This document shows, piece after piece, positions 47,807 to 56,687 of a DNA stretch of 64,000 bases. The stretch is from the NCBI RefSeq assembly GCF_902859855.1, contig NZ_CADIKH010000013.1:124001-188000 (forward strand), written 5' to 3'. The DNA is from Paraburkholderia humisilvae. Its GTDB lineage: Bacteria > Pseudomonadota > Gammaproteobacteria > Burkholderiales > Burkholderiaceae. The translations under genes and the position numbers were made by a program. Within the stretch, counting starts at the first letter, position 1. The number at the start of each line of letters is the position of its first letter. Below the pieces are notes generated by a model. That model ran no database searches and was not told the DNA's origin. It was given only the letters and a program-made list of their open reading frames with translations.

Positions 47807-50800
47807 CTACGGCAGCAGAGCCGCTTGACCTTCGATACCGTCGAGCATCGCGTTGCACTTGCGCACGAGCGCAAGGCCTTCGGTGCGTAACCGTTCGGGC
47901 TCGCTGCCTGTCATGCCTCGGCGATAATCTTCGAGCACGCTGAACAGCGGCGGATATTGCAACACGCCGACCGCACCCGAGACGCGATGGTGCCACGCGC
48001 GCAATTGGTCGACGTCGGGTTCCTCGAGCAGCGGCGGCAACGCACGCACATCGTCGCGCACCGACGACACAAACGAATCGAGCAACGCTTTCACGGTCGA
48101 TTCGCTGCCCCAGATCCGCGTCAGATGCGCGAGGTCGACCGGTACGAAAGGACCGTCCGCATCACGGCTGTCAGACGACGACGCGGGCCGCTCGTAGCCG
48201 ACGTCAGCCCGCGATGCGTCGTGCGACAGCCAACGAGCATCCGGATGAGACCCGTCCTGCGCCGGCTGACGATGACTATCCGCCGCGAACCAGCGACTCA
48301 GGTGCTCGCGCAGTGTCGCGAGCCGGGTCGGTTTGATCAGGCAATCGTCCATGCCGGCATCGCGGCATGCTTTCAGGTCCTCGGGCGCGGTATTCGCGGT
48401 GATACCGATGATCGGCAGGTGAGCCGTGCCACCCGCTTCCCTCCCGCGCACACGACGTGACAGTTCGTATCCCGAAAGATTCGGCATGTGACAATCGGTA
48501 ATCAGCAAACCGTAGCTCGCTCGCTCCAGCGCGTGTAGAGCCTCCGCACCATCATTCACCACATCGCACGCGCAGCCGAGCAACGCCAGTTGATGGCGAA
48601 TCAGCTCCTGGTTCACCGGATGGTCTTCGGCAACCAGCACGAGCCGGCCGCTGGCGATCGCGCGCTCACGATCGAGCGGCATGACTTGCGCGACCTGCGC
48701 GCCGCGCGCCCGCGGGCGCTTCGGCGCGAGGCCGGTCAGCGCGGCGGCACAAGCGGCGCCAAGGCCGCGCCACGAAATCGGGTTGATGCTGACCCGCACC
48801 CTATCATCGATGATCCGGTAGCCGGTCGGCTTCGGTTTCTCGGTGAGGCGAATCAGGCGCGAATGCGGTAGATCGTGCGTCGTCAGGTCGAAACCGTCCG
48901 CGATGAACACGAGGTCGACCGTCGAAAGCACCTGTGGGTCGCGCAGCTCCGGTGCGTCGGGCGCGAGGCCGCGCAGTTCGAGACCAAGCGCCGCGCCGAA
49001 ATGCAGCAGCGCCTGCTGGACCCGCGCGTCGGCCACCGCGACAAGGCCGCGCTTGCCGCGCAAGCCGCCCGCCGTATAGCCCGGCATATCAACCGGCATC
49101 AGCAGTTGCAGTGTCATCCGCGTACCGACGTCCGGTGTGCTCTGCAACTCGAGCGTGCCGCCCATCAGATCGACCAGCTTACGGCAGATCGTAAGCCCAA
49201 GGCCCGTGCCACCGAAACGTCGCGTGGTCGACGTTTCCGCCTGCACGAACGGCTCGAACAGGCGCGCCTGCACTTCGGGCGCGATGCCGATGCCGGTATC
49301 TTCGACGGTCATCCGGATGGTCTGTCCCACGTCGGTGTTGTGCACGACCGCCACCTGCACGTCCACTTCACCGGACGGGGTGAATTTGATCGCGTTGCCC
49401 AGCAGATTGAAGAGAATCTGCCGCAGGCGCACGCTATCGCCACGCACCACCGCCGCCACCTCCGGTTCGACGTCGACGCGTACCTTGAGTCCCTTTTCAT
49501 GTGCCCGAGCGGCCAGCAGGCCGACTGCCGTGTCGACCAGATCGCGCAAATCGAGCGGCTCGGATTCGATCGTCAGACGTCCTGCCTCGATCTTCGAATA
49601 GTCGAGCAAGTCGTCGAGAATCTGCAGCAGCGCACCCGCCGATTCGTGGATCATCCGCAGCATCTCGCCCTGGTCCGCGTCGAGGCGCGTGCGCTCCAGC
49701 ACTTCGACCAGCCCCAGCACGCCGTTCATCGGCGTGCGGATCTCGTGGCTCATCATCGCGAGGAAGTCGTCTTTCGCGCGCGACGCGGCTTCGGCGAGAT
49801 CGCGGGCGCGCGCGAGTTCGTCCGAACGCAGCCGCTCCGCGCTTGCGTCGACCCAATACCCGCTCCAGACCGTACCCCCATCCGCTTCGCGCCGCGGCAC
49901 GACTTCCGCGCGCACCCATCGCGCATCGTCGACGCTTTGCATCCGGAACTCGAGATGGACCGGTTCTTCGCTACTGGCCGAACGTTCGAGCGCGGCCATC
50001 AGATGCGGCCGGTCCTGAGGACAGACACGCCCGAAGCTCACCGCGCCGCCGCGCATCAGCGTGCCGCTGTCGCGCCCGAGCCAGACCTTCGTATCGCCGC
50101 CGATATACGGGAACGAATACACGCCGTCGGGCGCGCGCCGCAACTGGAACACCACGGCGGGCAGCGAACGCGTCACGTCGAACAGGCGCCGTTCGGTTTC
50201 GCGTGCGAGCATTTCGGCGCGACGAATATCGGTAATGTCGACGAGCGTGCCGAGCACGCTTGACGGCGCACCGTCCACGCCCTGGCAGATACAGACCGAA
50301 AACACTCCACGACGAATCTGGCCCGCGTGGTCGGAGAACTGCAGTTCGGCTTCCGCGCGCTCGCCGGTCGTTAGCGAACGCTGTGTCAGACGCTCGAGGT
50401 TCACGCTGTTCTGTGTACCCCATGCTTGCACCTCGGCGCTCACGCGGCCGATCACCGATGCGCGACTCAAACCCGTCAGCCGCTCAAACGCCTGATTGAC
50501 GGCGATATAGCAGCCTTCGAGGTCCTTCGCGACGAGCGGATACGGCACCATCTCCATCATCGTCTGCTGGAAGTTCAACTGCGCGGCAAGTTCGCGCTCG
50601 GTCTGCTCGCGTCGCCGCACTTCCCGCTGCAGCATCGAGTAAGCACGCAACGTGACAAGCAGCGTGACGCCGATGCCGATCAGTAGCGGCAATAGACGCA
50701 ACGCGGTCACCGTCGGATTGCCGCTCGGGCGCATTTCGCCGCCCGACGCGGCGGAGGCGGCGTGCTGCCGCTGGGCGCCCGCGATCCAGCGCGTACGAAT

Positions 50801-51625
50801 CGCCGCGGCCCGCTGCGGCGGCAACGCGCTCAACGCACGATTGAGCTCGTTGCGCCAGGCAGTCTGGCTGCGCGGCACCGCAAAGCGTAGCTCGCTGTTG
50901 CGACGCCGCTCTTCGAACGCCACCTTGAGCGCACCGAATTCGCGCGACGCCAGGTAAAACTGGACGGACGGCGTGTACCCGAAATAGACATCGGCATCGC
51001 CGCGTTCAACCGCATGCAATGCCTCTGACGTGTCGTCGAACGCATCGATTTGCGCACGCGGAAAACGCTCGCGCAGCAGGTTATCGAGCAGGAAGCCCCG
51101 TTCGACTGCGACCCGCATATCGCCGCTTTGCAGACGTTGCGCCGCGTCCATGTCGTCTGAACGCGTGACCACGGACGTCGACGCGTCGAAATACGGTGCG
51201 GTGAACGCCACGCAATGTTCGCGTTCCGGCGTGCGGGCGATGCTCATCAGCACATCGACCTGATTGGCGCAAGCCGCAGCCAGCAATTGCGGCATGTCCG
51301 CGAACGTTTTCACGTCGAATTCGACGCCGGGGCCGGCGAGCGCGCGCAAGTATTCAACGCTCAATCCGCTCAGTTCGCCATTGTCGAACGCTTCGAACGG
51401 CGACCAGCCGTTGGCGAGCACGCCGATGGTCAGCTTGCGCGGGAGGGAATGTGCGGTACGCACATCGGAAGAAGACGCCGGTTCAGGCACCGCAGGAGAA
51501 GCGAACAGCGCTCGACACACCGCGAGCGCGGCCAGCAGAATGAGCGCGCGCAGCAACCCGCGCCGCAGTGGCCGGCCGGCCGCGCGGTAGCGCGAGGCGC
51601 GCGCGTCATTGCCGTTGTCTTTCAT
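47807..51625 (-). CDS. BvgS/EvgS-like hybrid sensor histidine kinase
   Basis: A 1272-residue four-step phosphorelay kinase. Order: signal/TM helix 22-43; one periplasmic Venus-flytrap (SBP_bac_3) 62-285; TM 308-327; PAS 345-470; PAS 475-597; HisKA with His627 (MMSHEIRTP); ATPase 715-840 (N744, DTGIGI, GGTGLGL). A receiver-like segment at 855-965 lacks the acidic pair. The true receiver is at 990-1110 (E1000/D1001, Asp1044 in ITDCHMP, Lys1098), and HPt is at 1165-1265 with His1213. BvgS has two flytraps; this has one. It follows aqpZ by 38 bp, downstream of three response-regulator genes. Confidence 0.93.
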   Translation of the reverse strand: MKDNGNDARASRYRAAGRPLRRGLLRALILLAALAVCRALFASPAVPEPASSSDVRTAHSLPRKLTIGVLANGWSPFEAFDNGELSGLSVEYLRALAGPGVEFDVKTFADMPQLLAAACANQVDVLMSIARTPEREHCVAFTAPYFDASTSVVTRSDDMDAAQRLQSGDMRVAVERGFLLDNLLRERFPRAQIDAFDDTSEALHAVERGDADVYFGYTPSVQFYLASREFGALKVAFEERRRNSELRFAVPRSQTAWRNELNRALSALPPQRAAAIRTRWIAGAQRQHAASAASGGEMRPSGNPTVTALRLLPLLIGIGVTLLVTLRAYSMLQREVRRREQTERELAAQLNFQQTMMEMVPYPLVAKDLEGCYIAVNQAFERLTGLSRASVIGRVSAEVQAWGTQNSVNLERLTQRSLTTGERAEAELQFSDHAGQIRRGVFSVCICQGVDGAPSSVLGTLVDITDIRRAEMLARETERRLFDVTRSLPAVVFQLRRAPDGVYSFPYIGGDTKVWLGRDSGTLMRGGAVSFGRVCPQDRPHLMAALERSASSEEPVHLEFRMQSVDDARWVRAEVVPRREADGGTVWSGYWVDASAERLRSDELARARDLAEAASRAKDDFLAMMSHEIRTPMNGVLGLVEVLERTRLDADQGEMLRMIHESAGALLQILDDLLDYSKIEAGRLTIESEPLDLRDLVDTAVGLLAARAHEKGLKVRVDVEPEVAAVVRGDSVRLRQILFNLLGNAIKFTPSGEVDVQVAVVHNTDVGQTIRMTVEDTGIGIAPEVQARLFEPFVQAETSTTRRFGGTGLGLTICRKLVDLMGGTLELQSTPDVGTRMTLQLLMPVDMPGYTAGGLRGKRGLVAVADARVQQALLHFGAALGLELRGLAPDAPELRDPQVLSTVDLVFIADGFDLTTHDLPHSRLIRLTEKPKPTGYRIIDDRVRVSINPISWRGLGAACAAALTGLAPKRPRARGAQVAQVMPLDRERAIASGRLVLVAEDHPVNQELIRHQLALLGCACDVVNDGAEALHALERASYGLLITDCHMPNLSGYELSRRVRGREAGGTAHLPIIGITANTAPEDLKACRDAGMDDCLIKPTRLATLREHLSRWFAADSHRQPAQDGSHPDARWLSHDASRADVGYERPASSSDSRDADGPFVPVDLAHLTRIWGSESTVKALLDSFVSSVRDDVRALPPLLEEPDVDQLRAWHHRVSGAVGVLQYPPLFSVLEDYRRGMTGSEPERLRTEGLALVRKCNAMLDGIEGQAALLP

Positions 51626-51663
51626 GGTGCGCACGGTGCCCACGGTGCAAATTCGGCCGCGCA

Positions 51664-52416
51664 TCAGCGGAAATCGCGTGGCTCGCCGGCAGCCCCGCGC
51701 CCGTCGACCGCGTTGACGGCTTCGCTGCATATAAGCGGGTACGCCAAACCCGCGAGCAGTCCGCCCGCCATCGGTGCAGCCCAGAAGAGCCACAACTGAT
51801 CGAGCGCCCAATCGCCGACGAACAGCGCCGCGGCAGTCGAGCGCGCCGGGTTGACCGATGCGTTGGTGACCGGTGTCGCAATCAGATAGATCAGTGTGAG
51901 GCACGCGCCGATCACGAACGGCGCATAGGCCGTCGATGCCTTCCGGGCAGACATCGCCAGATTCACGAAGACAAATACAAACGACATCGCGAATTCGACG
52001 GCAAGCGCCGCATGAAGCCGATAGTCAGACGGCGAATGATCGTCGTAACCGTTCGCACCAAATGCGCTTGCGCTCAGATCGAAGCCTGGCCGGCCGCTCG
52101 CGACATAGGCAAGCAGCGCAGCGCCCACCAGTGCGCCGACGAGTTGCGCGGCGATGTAGGGCAGCAGGTCGCGTACAGGAAAACGCTGCGCGGTCGCAAA
52201 GCCGACCGTCACCGCGGGATTGAAGTGCGCACCCGACATGTGACCGAGTGCCGCCATCGCCGTCGCCAGCGCGAGCCCAAACGCAAAAGGGACTTCCAGT
52301 ACGCCCCAACCCTGCTGCACCGCGCCCGCATTCAGTACCGCGCTGCCGCAACCGATGAACACCACCCAGGCCGTACCGGCACCTTCGACCACCAACCGTT
52401 TACCCAGGCTTGCCAT
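51664..52416 (-). CDS. aqpZ: Aquaporin Z
   Basis: A 250-residue six-helix water channel with both NPA boxes: SGAHFNPAVTVG (about residue 65) and NASVNPARSTAAA (about 188). The selectivity-filter arginine follows the second box (NPAR), and a water-specific rather than glycerol-type filter is likely. It is placed between a response-regulator gene and the hybrid kinase, same strand, 38 bp before the kinase, which is unusual company for an aquaporin and may indicate an osmotic output or shared promoter. Confidence 0.93.
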   Translation of the reverse strand: MASLGKRLVVEGAGTAWVVFIGCGSAVLNAGAVQQGWGVLEVPFAFGLALATAMAALGHMSGAHFNPAVTVGFATAQRFPVRDLLPYIAAQLVGALVGAALLAYVASGRPGFDLSASAFGANGYDDHSPSDYRLHAALAVEFAMSFVFVFVNLAMSARKASTAYAPFVIGACLTLIYLIATPVTNASVNPARSTAAALFVGDWALDQLWLFWAAPMAGGLLAGLAYPLICSEAVNAVDGRGAAGEPRDFR

Positions 52417-52660
52417 TGCGATTTCCGTCCATGCGTCACGTGTCGACGAAGGCCGGCCGGCAACGGCGGACCTTCAGAGTTGCGCCACTCGCACGTCGTT
52501 GTGCATGACGAATGATTCCTGGGCGCGGCATGCCCGGCCATGGGCCGAGCGCGACCGCAAATTGTCGAATTGATGTCGGGTCAGGTTAATCGGACTACTC
52601 TTAAATAAGCGAAACGCACAACGTGCACGACCCGTTGCTGGACGATCGCTGCTTCAGGCA

Positions 52661-53302
52661 TCAAGTCAGGCCGATCTGTCGCGCATACGCAATCAGACTG
52701 GTTTCACTTTCGAGCCCGAGCTTGCGCATCGCATTGCGCTTCTGCGTACTGATCGTCTTGCCGCTGCGCGCGAGTCGCACGGCGATCTGCTGGATCGTCA
52801 TGCCCTGTGCGTACAGCCTGAACACTTCCCACTCGCGTGGGCTCAACACCGCGGCGCCCGGCTGTGGAGCGCCGGCGTCGCCAATTGCCTGCTGCGCGCA
52901 TCGGGAGAGAAAACGGCGGCCCGCATAAGCCGCATCGATGGCCGCGATCAGCGAAGCGGCTGCATCGCGTTTGTCGACGATCGCCGCGACGCCCATATGC
53001 AGAAGCCCGGCTAGCGTCCTCGGCTGATGGATCATCGTCAGAATGACGATCGGCACGTCCGGCATGAAGCGCAGCACGCGCCGCAGAAACAGGATTGCAT
53101 TGCTTTCGCCGTCGATGCCCGGCATGCCGATGTCCGATACGATCAGGTCGCACGGACAGGTATCGAGCAGTTCCGCCAGTGCGAGCGTATTCGACGCGAC
53201 GCCCACCACCGACATATAGGCAACGCTGTCGAGCAGATGACTCACGCCCACACGTATGCTGCTGTGGTCATCCGCGACGATAATCCGGATAGTCTGATTC
53301 AT
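52661..53302 (-). CDS. NarL/BvgA-type response regulator 1
   Basis: A 213-residue regulator. The receiver has the acidic pair in IVADDHSS, the phospho-Asp in VSDIGMPG (about residue 57), Thr in VILTMI and Lys in VDKRDA, so it is competent. The LuxR-type HTH is SPREWEVFRLYAQGMTIQQIA then SGKTISTQKRNAMRKLG (about 147-190). It is the closest of three tandem regulators to aqpZ and the hybrid kinase. The ribosome site is only purine-rich. Confidence 0.92.
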   Translation of the reverse strand: MNQTIRIIVADDHSSIRVGVSHLLDSVAYMSVVGVASNTLALAELLDTCPCDLIVSDIGMPGIDGESNAILFLRRVLRFMPDVPIVILTMIHQPRTLAGLLHMGVAAIVDKRDAAASLIAAIDAAYAGRRFLSRCAQQAIGDAGAPQPGAAVLSPREWEVFRLYAQGMTIQQIAVRLARSGKTISTQKRNAMRKLGLESETSLIAYARQIGLT

Positions 53303-53483
53303 CTTTTTCTTCTGTGACCGTTGGGCAGTCCCCGCACGACGTGCTTCCCCGGGACCTGCACCACCTGTTATGCCTGCGTCGCGCCGTGCCGCGTGTCGCT
53401 CACTGTCTGGCAGCCCGGCTCGAGCGGCCCGGCGAACAGTGAGCATGCATGTGCGACAACCTGTGTGTGCGAGCCATGTCGGC

Positions 53484-54194
53484 TTACGGCCGCTCGCCCG
53501 GTACGACGCCGTGTTCGACGCGTTCGCCGGGTATGACGCCGTGCTCGACCGCGAATCTGAAGAGATCCGCATCGCTGTGCAATGACAGCTTGCGCATCGC
53601 CGTGCACTTCTGCGCACTGATCGTCTTCACGCTGCGGCCAAGCCTGACCGCGATCTCCGTGACGCCGAGTCCCGACGCGTATTGCGTGAGAACTTCGAGC
53701 TCGCGCCGTGACAGCATCTGCCTGACGTAGTCAAGCCGGCGCGCAATCGTCGCATCCGCAAGCAGCGTGCGAATCGCAGGGCCGAGATAGCACTCATGCG
53801 CGAGCGCGGTAATGATCGCGACATGGATCAGGTCGATCCGGTCACGCTTGCTGACGACCGCGCCAACGCCAAGCGCGATGACTTTCTGCAATGCCTCGGC
53901 CTCGGTTTCCATTGTCAGGACCACGAGCACAACTTCCGGGAAACGCGCCCGGAACTCGCGAACCATGTCGAGACCGTCGCCGAATGAGCCGCCAGGCATA
54001 TACAGATCCATGACAACCAGATCGCACGACACTCGCCCCGCTTCGGCGAACAACTGAGAAGAATCTGTCGCGCGTCCCACGATTTCCATGTTGGGGTACG
54101 TCGACATCAGATTCTCGATCGCCAGTAGCACGAGCGGATGATCGTCGGCAATGATCGTTCGAACTGACGCCGTGATGTCGTTCCTGGCATTCAT
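53484..54194 (-). CDS. NarL/BvgA-type response regulator 2 with repeated C-terminal tail
   Basis: A 236-residue regulator with a full receiver (IIADDHPL, phospho-Asp in VVMDLYMPGG, Thr in VVLTME, Lys in VVSKRD). The HTH (SRRELEVLTQYASGLGVTEIA) ends in RSVKTISAQKCTAMRKL. AAGGAG 8 bases before the ATG is a good ribosome site. The C-terminus continues beyond the usual end as VEHGVIPGER then VEHGVVPGER, a tandem decapeptide not present in the other two regulators here. Confidence 0.92.
   Translation of the reverse strand: MNARNDITASVRTIIADDHPLVLLAIENLMSTYPNMEIVGRATDSSQLFAEAGRVSCDLVVMDLYMPGGSFGDGLDMVREFRARFPEVVLVVLTMETEAEALQKVIALGVGAVVSKRDRIDLIHVAIITALAHECYLGPAIRTLLADATIARRLDYVRQMLSRRELEVLTQYASGLGVTEIAVRLGRSVKTISAQKCTAMRKLSLHSDADLFRFAVEHGVIPGERVEHGVVPGERP
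53490..53549 (-). repeat. Two 30-bp tandem repeats at the 3' end of regulator 2
   Basis: Two in-frame 30-bp units match at 25 of 30 positions and encode VEHGV(I/V)PGER twice. The duplication lengthens the protein by ten residues. Confidence 0.9.
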
Positions 54195-54351
54195 TGAAAA
54201 AGCTCCTTTTGATCTGTGTCCTAAGGCCAATTTGAGGAGCGATGGCTGTACCCGGCGAGAATTGAACACTTATCGCCAGACAGACATAAGATTGCTCCGA
54301 AATAGCAAAGAGAAAACGCAAAAACACATTCGATCGGCAATCGGGACGCAG

Positions 54352-54999
54352 TCACGTAAGACCATGTGCACGCACAAAAGCGAACAGCCCCGGGTCGTTG
54401 CTCACGCCAAGCTTTGCCATCGCATCGCGCTTTTGCCGGCTGACCGTGCGCACGTCGCGGCCGAGATGCTGTGCGATCTCGGAAATGGAATGGCCGCGCA
54501 CGAACATCCGCAGCACCTCGGTCTGACGGGGCGACAGATCGCGCATTGACGACATGCGCGGCGTCTCGCCACTCGCCGCGGACAGTGCCTCGAGCACTGA
54601 ACGGCTGACATGCGAGCGCCCCGCGCCCGCCGCGCGAATCGCGGCCGCCAGTTCGTCCATCGATTCGATCTTGTTGAGCATGCCAAGTACGCCAGCCGCC
54701 ATGATCGAACGCAGAATCGCGGTATTCGTGAGGCTCGTCAGCACCACAATGCGCACCTGCGGCCAACTGCTGCGGATGCGCCGGATAAGACGCAGACCGT
54801 CTTCGGCATCGCCCGATTCGTTCGGCATGGCCAGATCGGTGACGAGCACATCGCACGCGGTGGCGTGCATCACCTCGAACAGTGACGATGGACTCGTTGC
54901 CTGACCGACGACGCATACGTCACCGTGCTCAGCAAGCGTGGCCTCGATGCCGAGCAGAACGAACGGATGGTCGTCCGCCAGAATGACTCGTAGATTCAC
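54352..54999 (-). CDS. NarL/BvgA-type response regulator 3
   Basis: A 215-residue regulator starting at GTG (54999) with GGGAG upstream. The receiver has ILADDHPF, phospho-Asp in LVTDLAMPN (about residue 55), Thr in VVLTSL and Lys in MLNKIE. The HTH is SPRQTEVLRMFVRGHSISEIA then RDVRTVSRQKRDAMAKLG. First of the three tandem regulators in transcription order, it faces the AT-rich gap and the beta-barrel gene. Confidence 0.92.
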   Translation of the reverse strand: MNLRVILADDHPFVLLGIEATLAEHGDVCVVGQATSPSSLFEVMHATACDVLVTDLAMPNESGDAEDGLRLIRRIRSSWPQVRIVVLTSLTNTAILRSIMAAGVLGMLNKIESMDELAAAIRAAGAGRSHVSRSVLEALSAASGETPRMSSMRDLSPRQTEVLRMFVRGHSISEIAQHLGRDVRTVSRQKRDAMAKLGVSNDPGLFAFVRAHGLT

Positions 55000-55596
55000 G
55001 GATGCTCCCTCGGTATTTGTTTGTTGTTTGTGTTCCTGACGCCCCCGTTCGCAATCGCATCGCGACCGGGGGGTTCGACATGGCGGCCTGCTGGACTTTC
55101 GGCCAAAGGCGCTTGCGACCGATGATGCTTGAAAGCCAGTAGGAGCCGCAAAAGGCGTGCGGGAATCGAAATCAAAACATCACGCGTACAAAATGAGAAT
55201 CGGAGAGCTCCGAATCGTCAAGGATTCGAAAGAAACCAATAAAATAACCGATAAGGATTACCAAGTTAACCAATTTAATTTCAGAGTCCCAAGTTTCATT
55301 TTTCCTTGAAGGAACGTCTGAAAATTCTCGGTGATTATTCTGAAACAATCCGTCACCTTCGTCCAATCCCCCAAGAAAATCGGGCGCAATGACTCATCGT
55401 CTTGTCCATTCTTATCACTCCCTCAGTCGAAACGATTCCAGACTGAGAGCGACTCTGCATGCCAGAGCCCGGTATGGCAAAGTATTGGCAATTAGCGACG
55501 CAATTTCAGGAATATCTTATTTAAAGGATTGTTAAATCAGACAACACTTCCGAATGCCTTGTTTTTCTTTCATTTACTGTTCGGGAGGAAGCACCG
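55000..55596. promoter_or_regulatory. AT-rich divergent regulatory gap with several inverted repeats
   Basis: This ~600-bp gap lies between regulator 3 and the beta-barrel gene. From about 55160 to 55560 it is clearly poorer in GC than its surroundings. It contains CGGAG-AG-CTCCG (55201-55212), CGAATC-N6-GATTCG (55211-55228, sharing bases with the first) and TTCCTT-G-AAGGAA (55302-55314). A 64-codon open frame on the minus strand has no ribosome site or family features. I read it as a promoter region able to bind several regulator dimers. Confidence 0.55.
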
Positions 55597-56640
55597 GTGT
55601 CATGTTCGATGCCAACCGATCCTTGCGTATCTGAAATTCGGTTGACCGGCCGCGCATCACGCGCCGGAGGGTTTCGCCTTCTGGCCACACTGCTAACGGT
55701 GGCCGGCGCCTGCCATACGCAGCGCGCGAGTGCACAGGAGTTCGCGCTATTCGGTGGAGCGCTGACTGGCGCGGGTTCGCACACGTACTCGTGGGCGTTC
55801 GACTATCACGAGGGGCTGGGCAAGTACGCGGCACTCGGCATCACATGGCTCAACGAGGGGCACCTGCCCGATCATCATCGCGATGGCCAGAGCATCCAGT
55901 TGTGGGGCCGCCTGCCGCTCACGGAACGGCGCTTCGTGCTATCGGCCGGCGTCGGCCCTTATCGATATTCCGATACGGTGTCGAGCGGCCCGAACGGTTT
56001 CATGAACGACCACGGCTGGGGCGCATTGATGAGCGTGCGCGCCGCGTATTACACATCGCATCGCTGGATCATGCAGGTGCAACTGAACCGGGTGCAGATC
56101 AACGGCGGCCCGAACACGACGGGCATCCTGTTCGGCATCGGCTATCAGCTCGACGCCCCCGACGAGCCGGGACCGCGCGACCGGCCGATGGCGCGCAATG
56201 ACCGCGTGACCAACAACGAGTTCACCGTGCTCGCGGGCGAGACGATCAAGAACAGTCTCGATTCGGAATCGGGCTTTTCGACAAGCGTCGAGTATCGGCG
56301 AGGCATCTTCAAGTACGTCGATTGGACTGCGACGTACATGCACGAGAACCTCCCTGCAGCGGTGCGGCGCAATGGGCTCGCGTCGCAGCTATGGCTCACG
56401 CGCGCGTTCTTCAACGAGCGTCTGACACTCGCGGCCGGAGCAGGCGCTTACTACGCGATCGATGTGTTCAACCAGCCCGGCTCGGCAGGCATCAAAGGGA
56501 CGATATCGGGACTGGTATCCCTTTCCGCGAGTTATCGTCTGAGCAAGCACTGGCTCACTAGAATCACGTGGAACCGTGTGGTCACGCGTACGAGCCTCGA
56601 CGCGGACATGATCCAGGCAGGCATCGGCTACCGGTTCTGA
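55597..56640 (+). CDS. Outer-membrane beta-barrel protein with internal duplication
   Basis: A 347-residue exported protein starting at GTG with GGGAGGA 7 bases upstream. The signal peptide runs to about ASA-Q (residue 47). The mature part is two related units, 48-185 and 208-347, each with the order F-x-L-x-G, aromatic strands, a LP-LTERRFVLSAGVG/FFNERLTLAAGAG turn, and a closing LN-RV/WN-RV strand pair ending G-IGY. It ends YRF, the C-terminal Phe recognised by the BAM machinery. I do not recognise the family. It lies divergent from the three response regulators and is a plausible output gene. Confidence 0.75.
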   Translation: MSCSMPTDPCVSEIRLTGRASRAGGFRLLATLLTVAGACHTQRASAQEFALFGGALTGAGSHTYSWAFDYHEGLGKYAALGITWLNEGHLPDHHRDGQSIQLWGRLPLTERRFVLSAGVGPYRYSDTVSSGPNGFMNDHGWGALMSVRAAYYTSHRWIMQVQLNRVQINGGPNTTGILFGIGYQLDAPDEPGPRDRPMARNDRVTNNEFTVLAGETIKNSLDSESGFSTSVEYRRGIFKYVDWTATYMHENLPAAVRRNGLASQLWLTRAFFNERLTLAAGAGAYYAIDVFNQPGSAGIKGTISGLVSLSASYRLSKHWLTRITWNRVVTRTSLDADMIQAGIGYRF

Positions 56641-56687
56641 CAAACTGCCGCAAGCGTACGCTCAAGCGAGGCACGCGCTCGCGGCGC

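Noticed and set aside
55172..55366. 64-codon minus-strand frame in the AT-rich gap
   Set aside because: No ribosome site, no recognisable family and it overlaps inverted repeats; more likely regulatory DNA.
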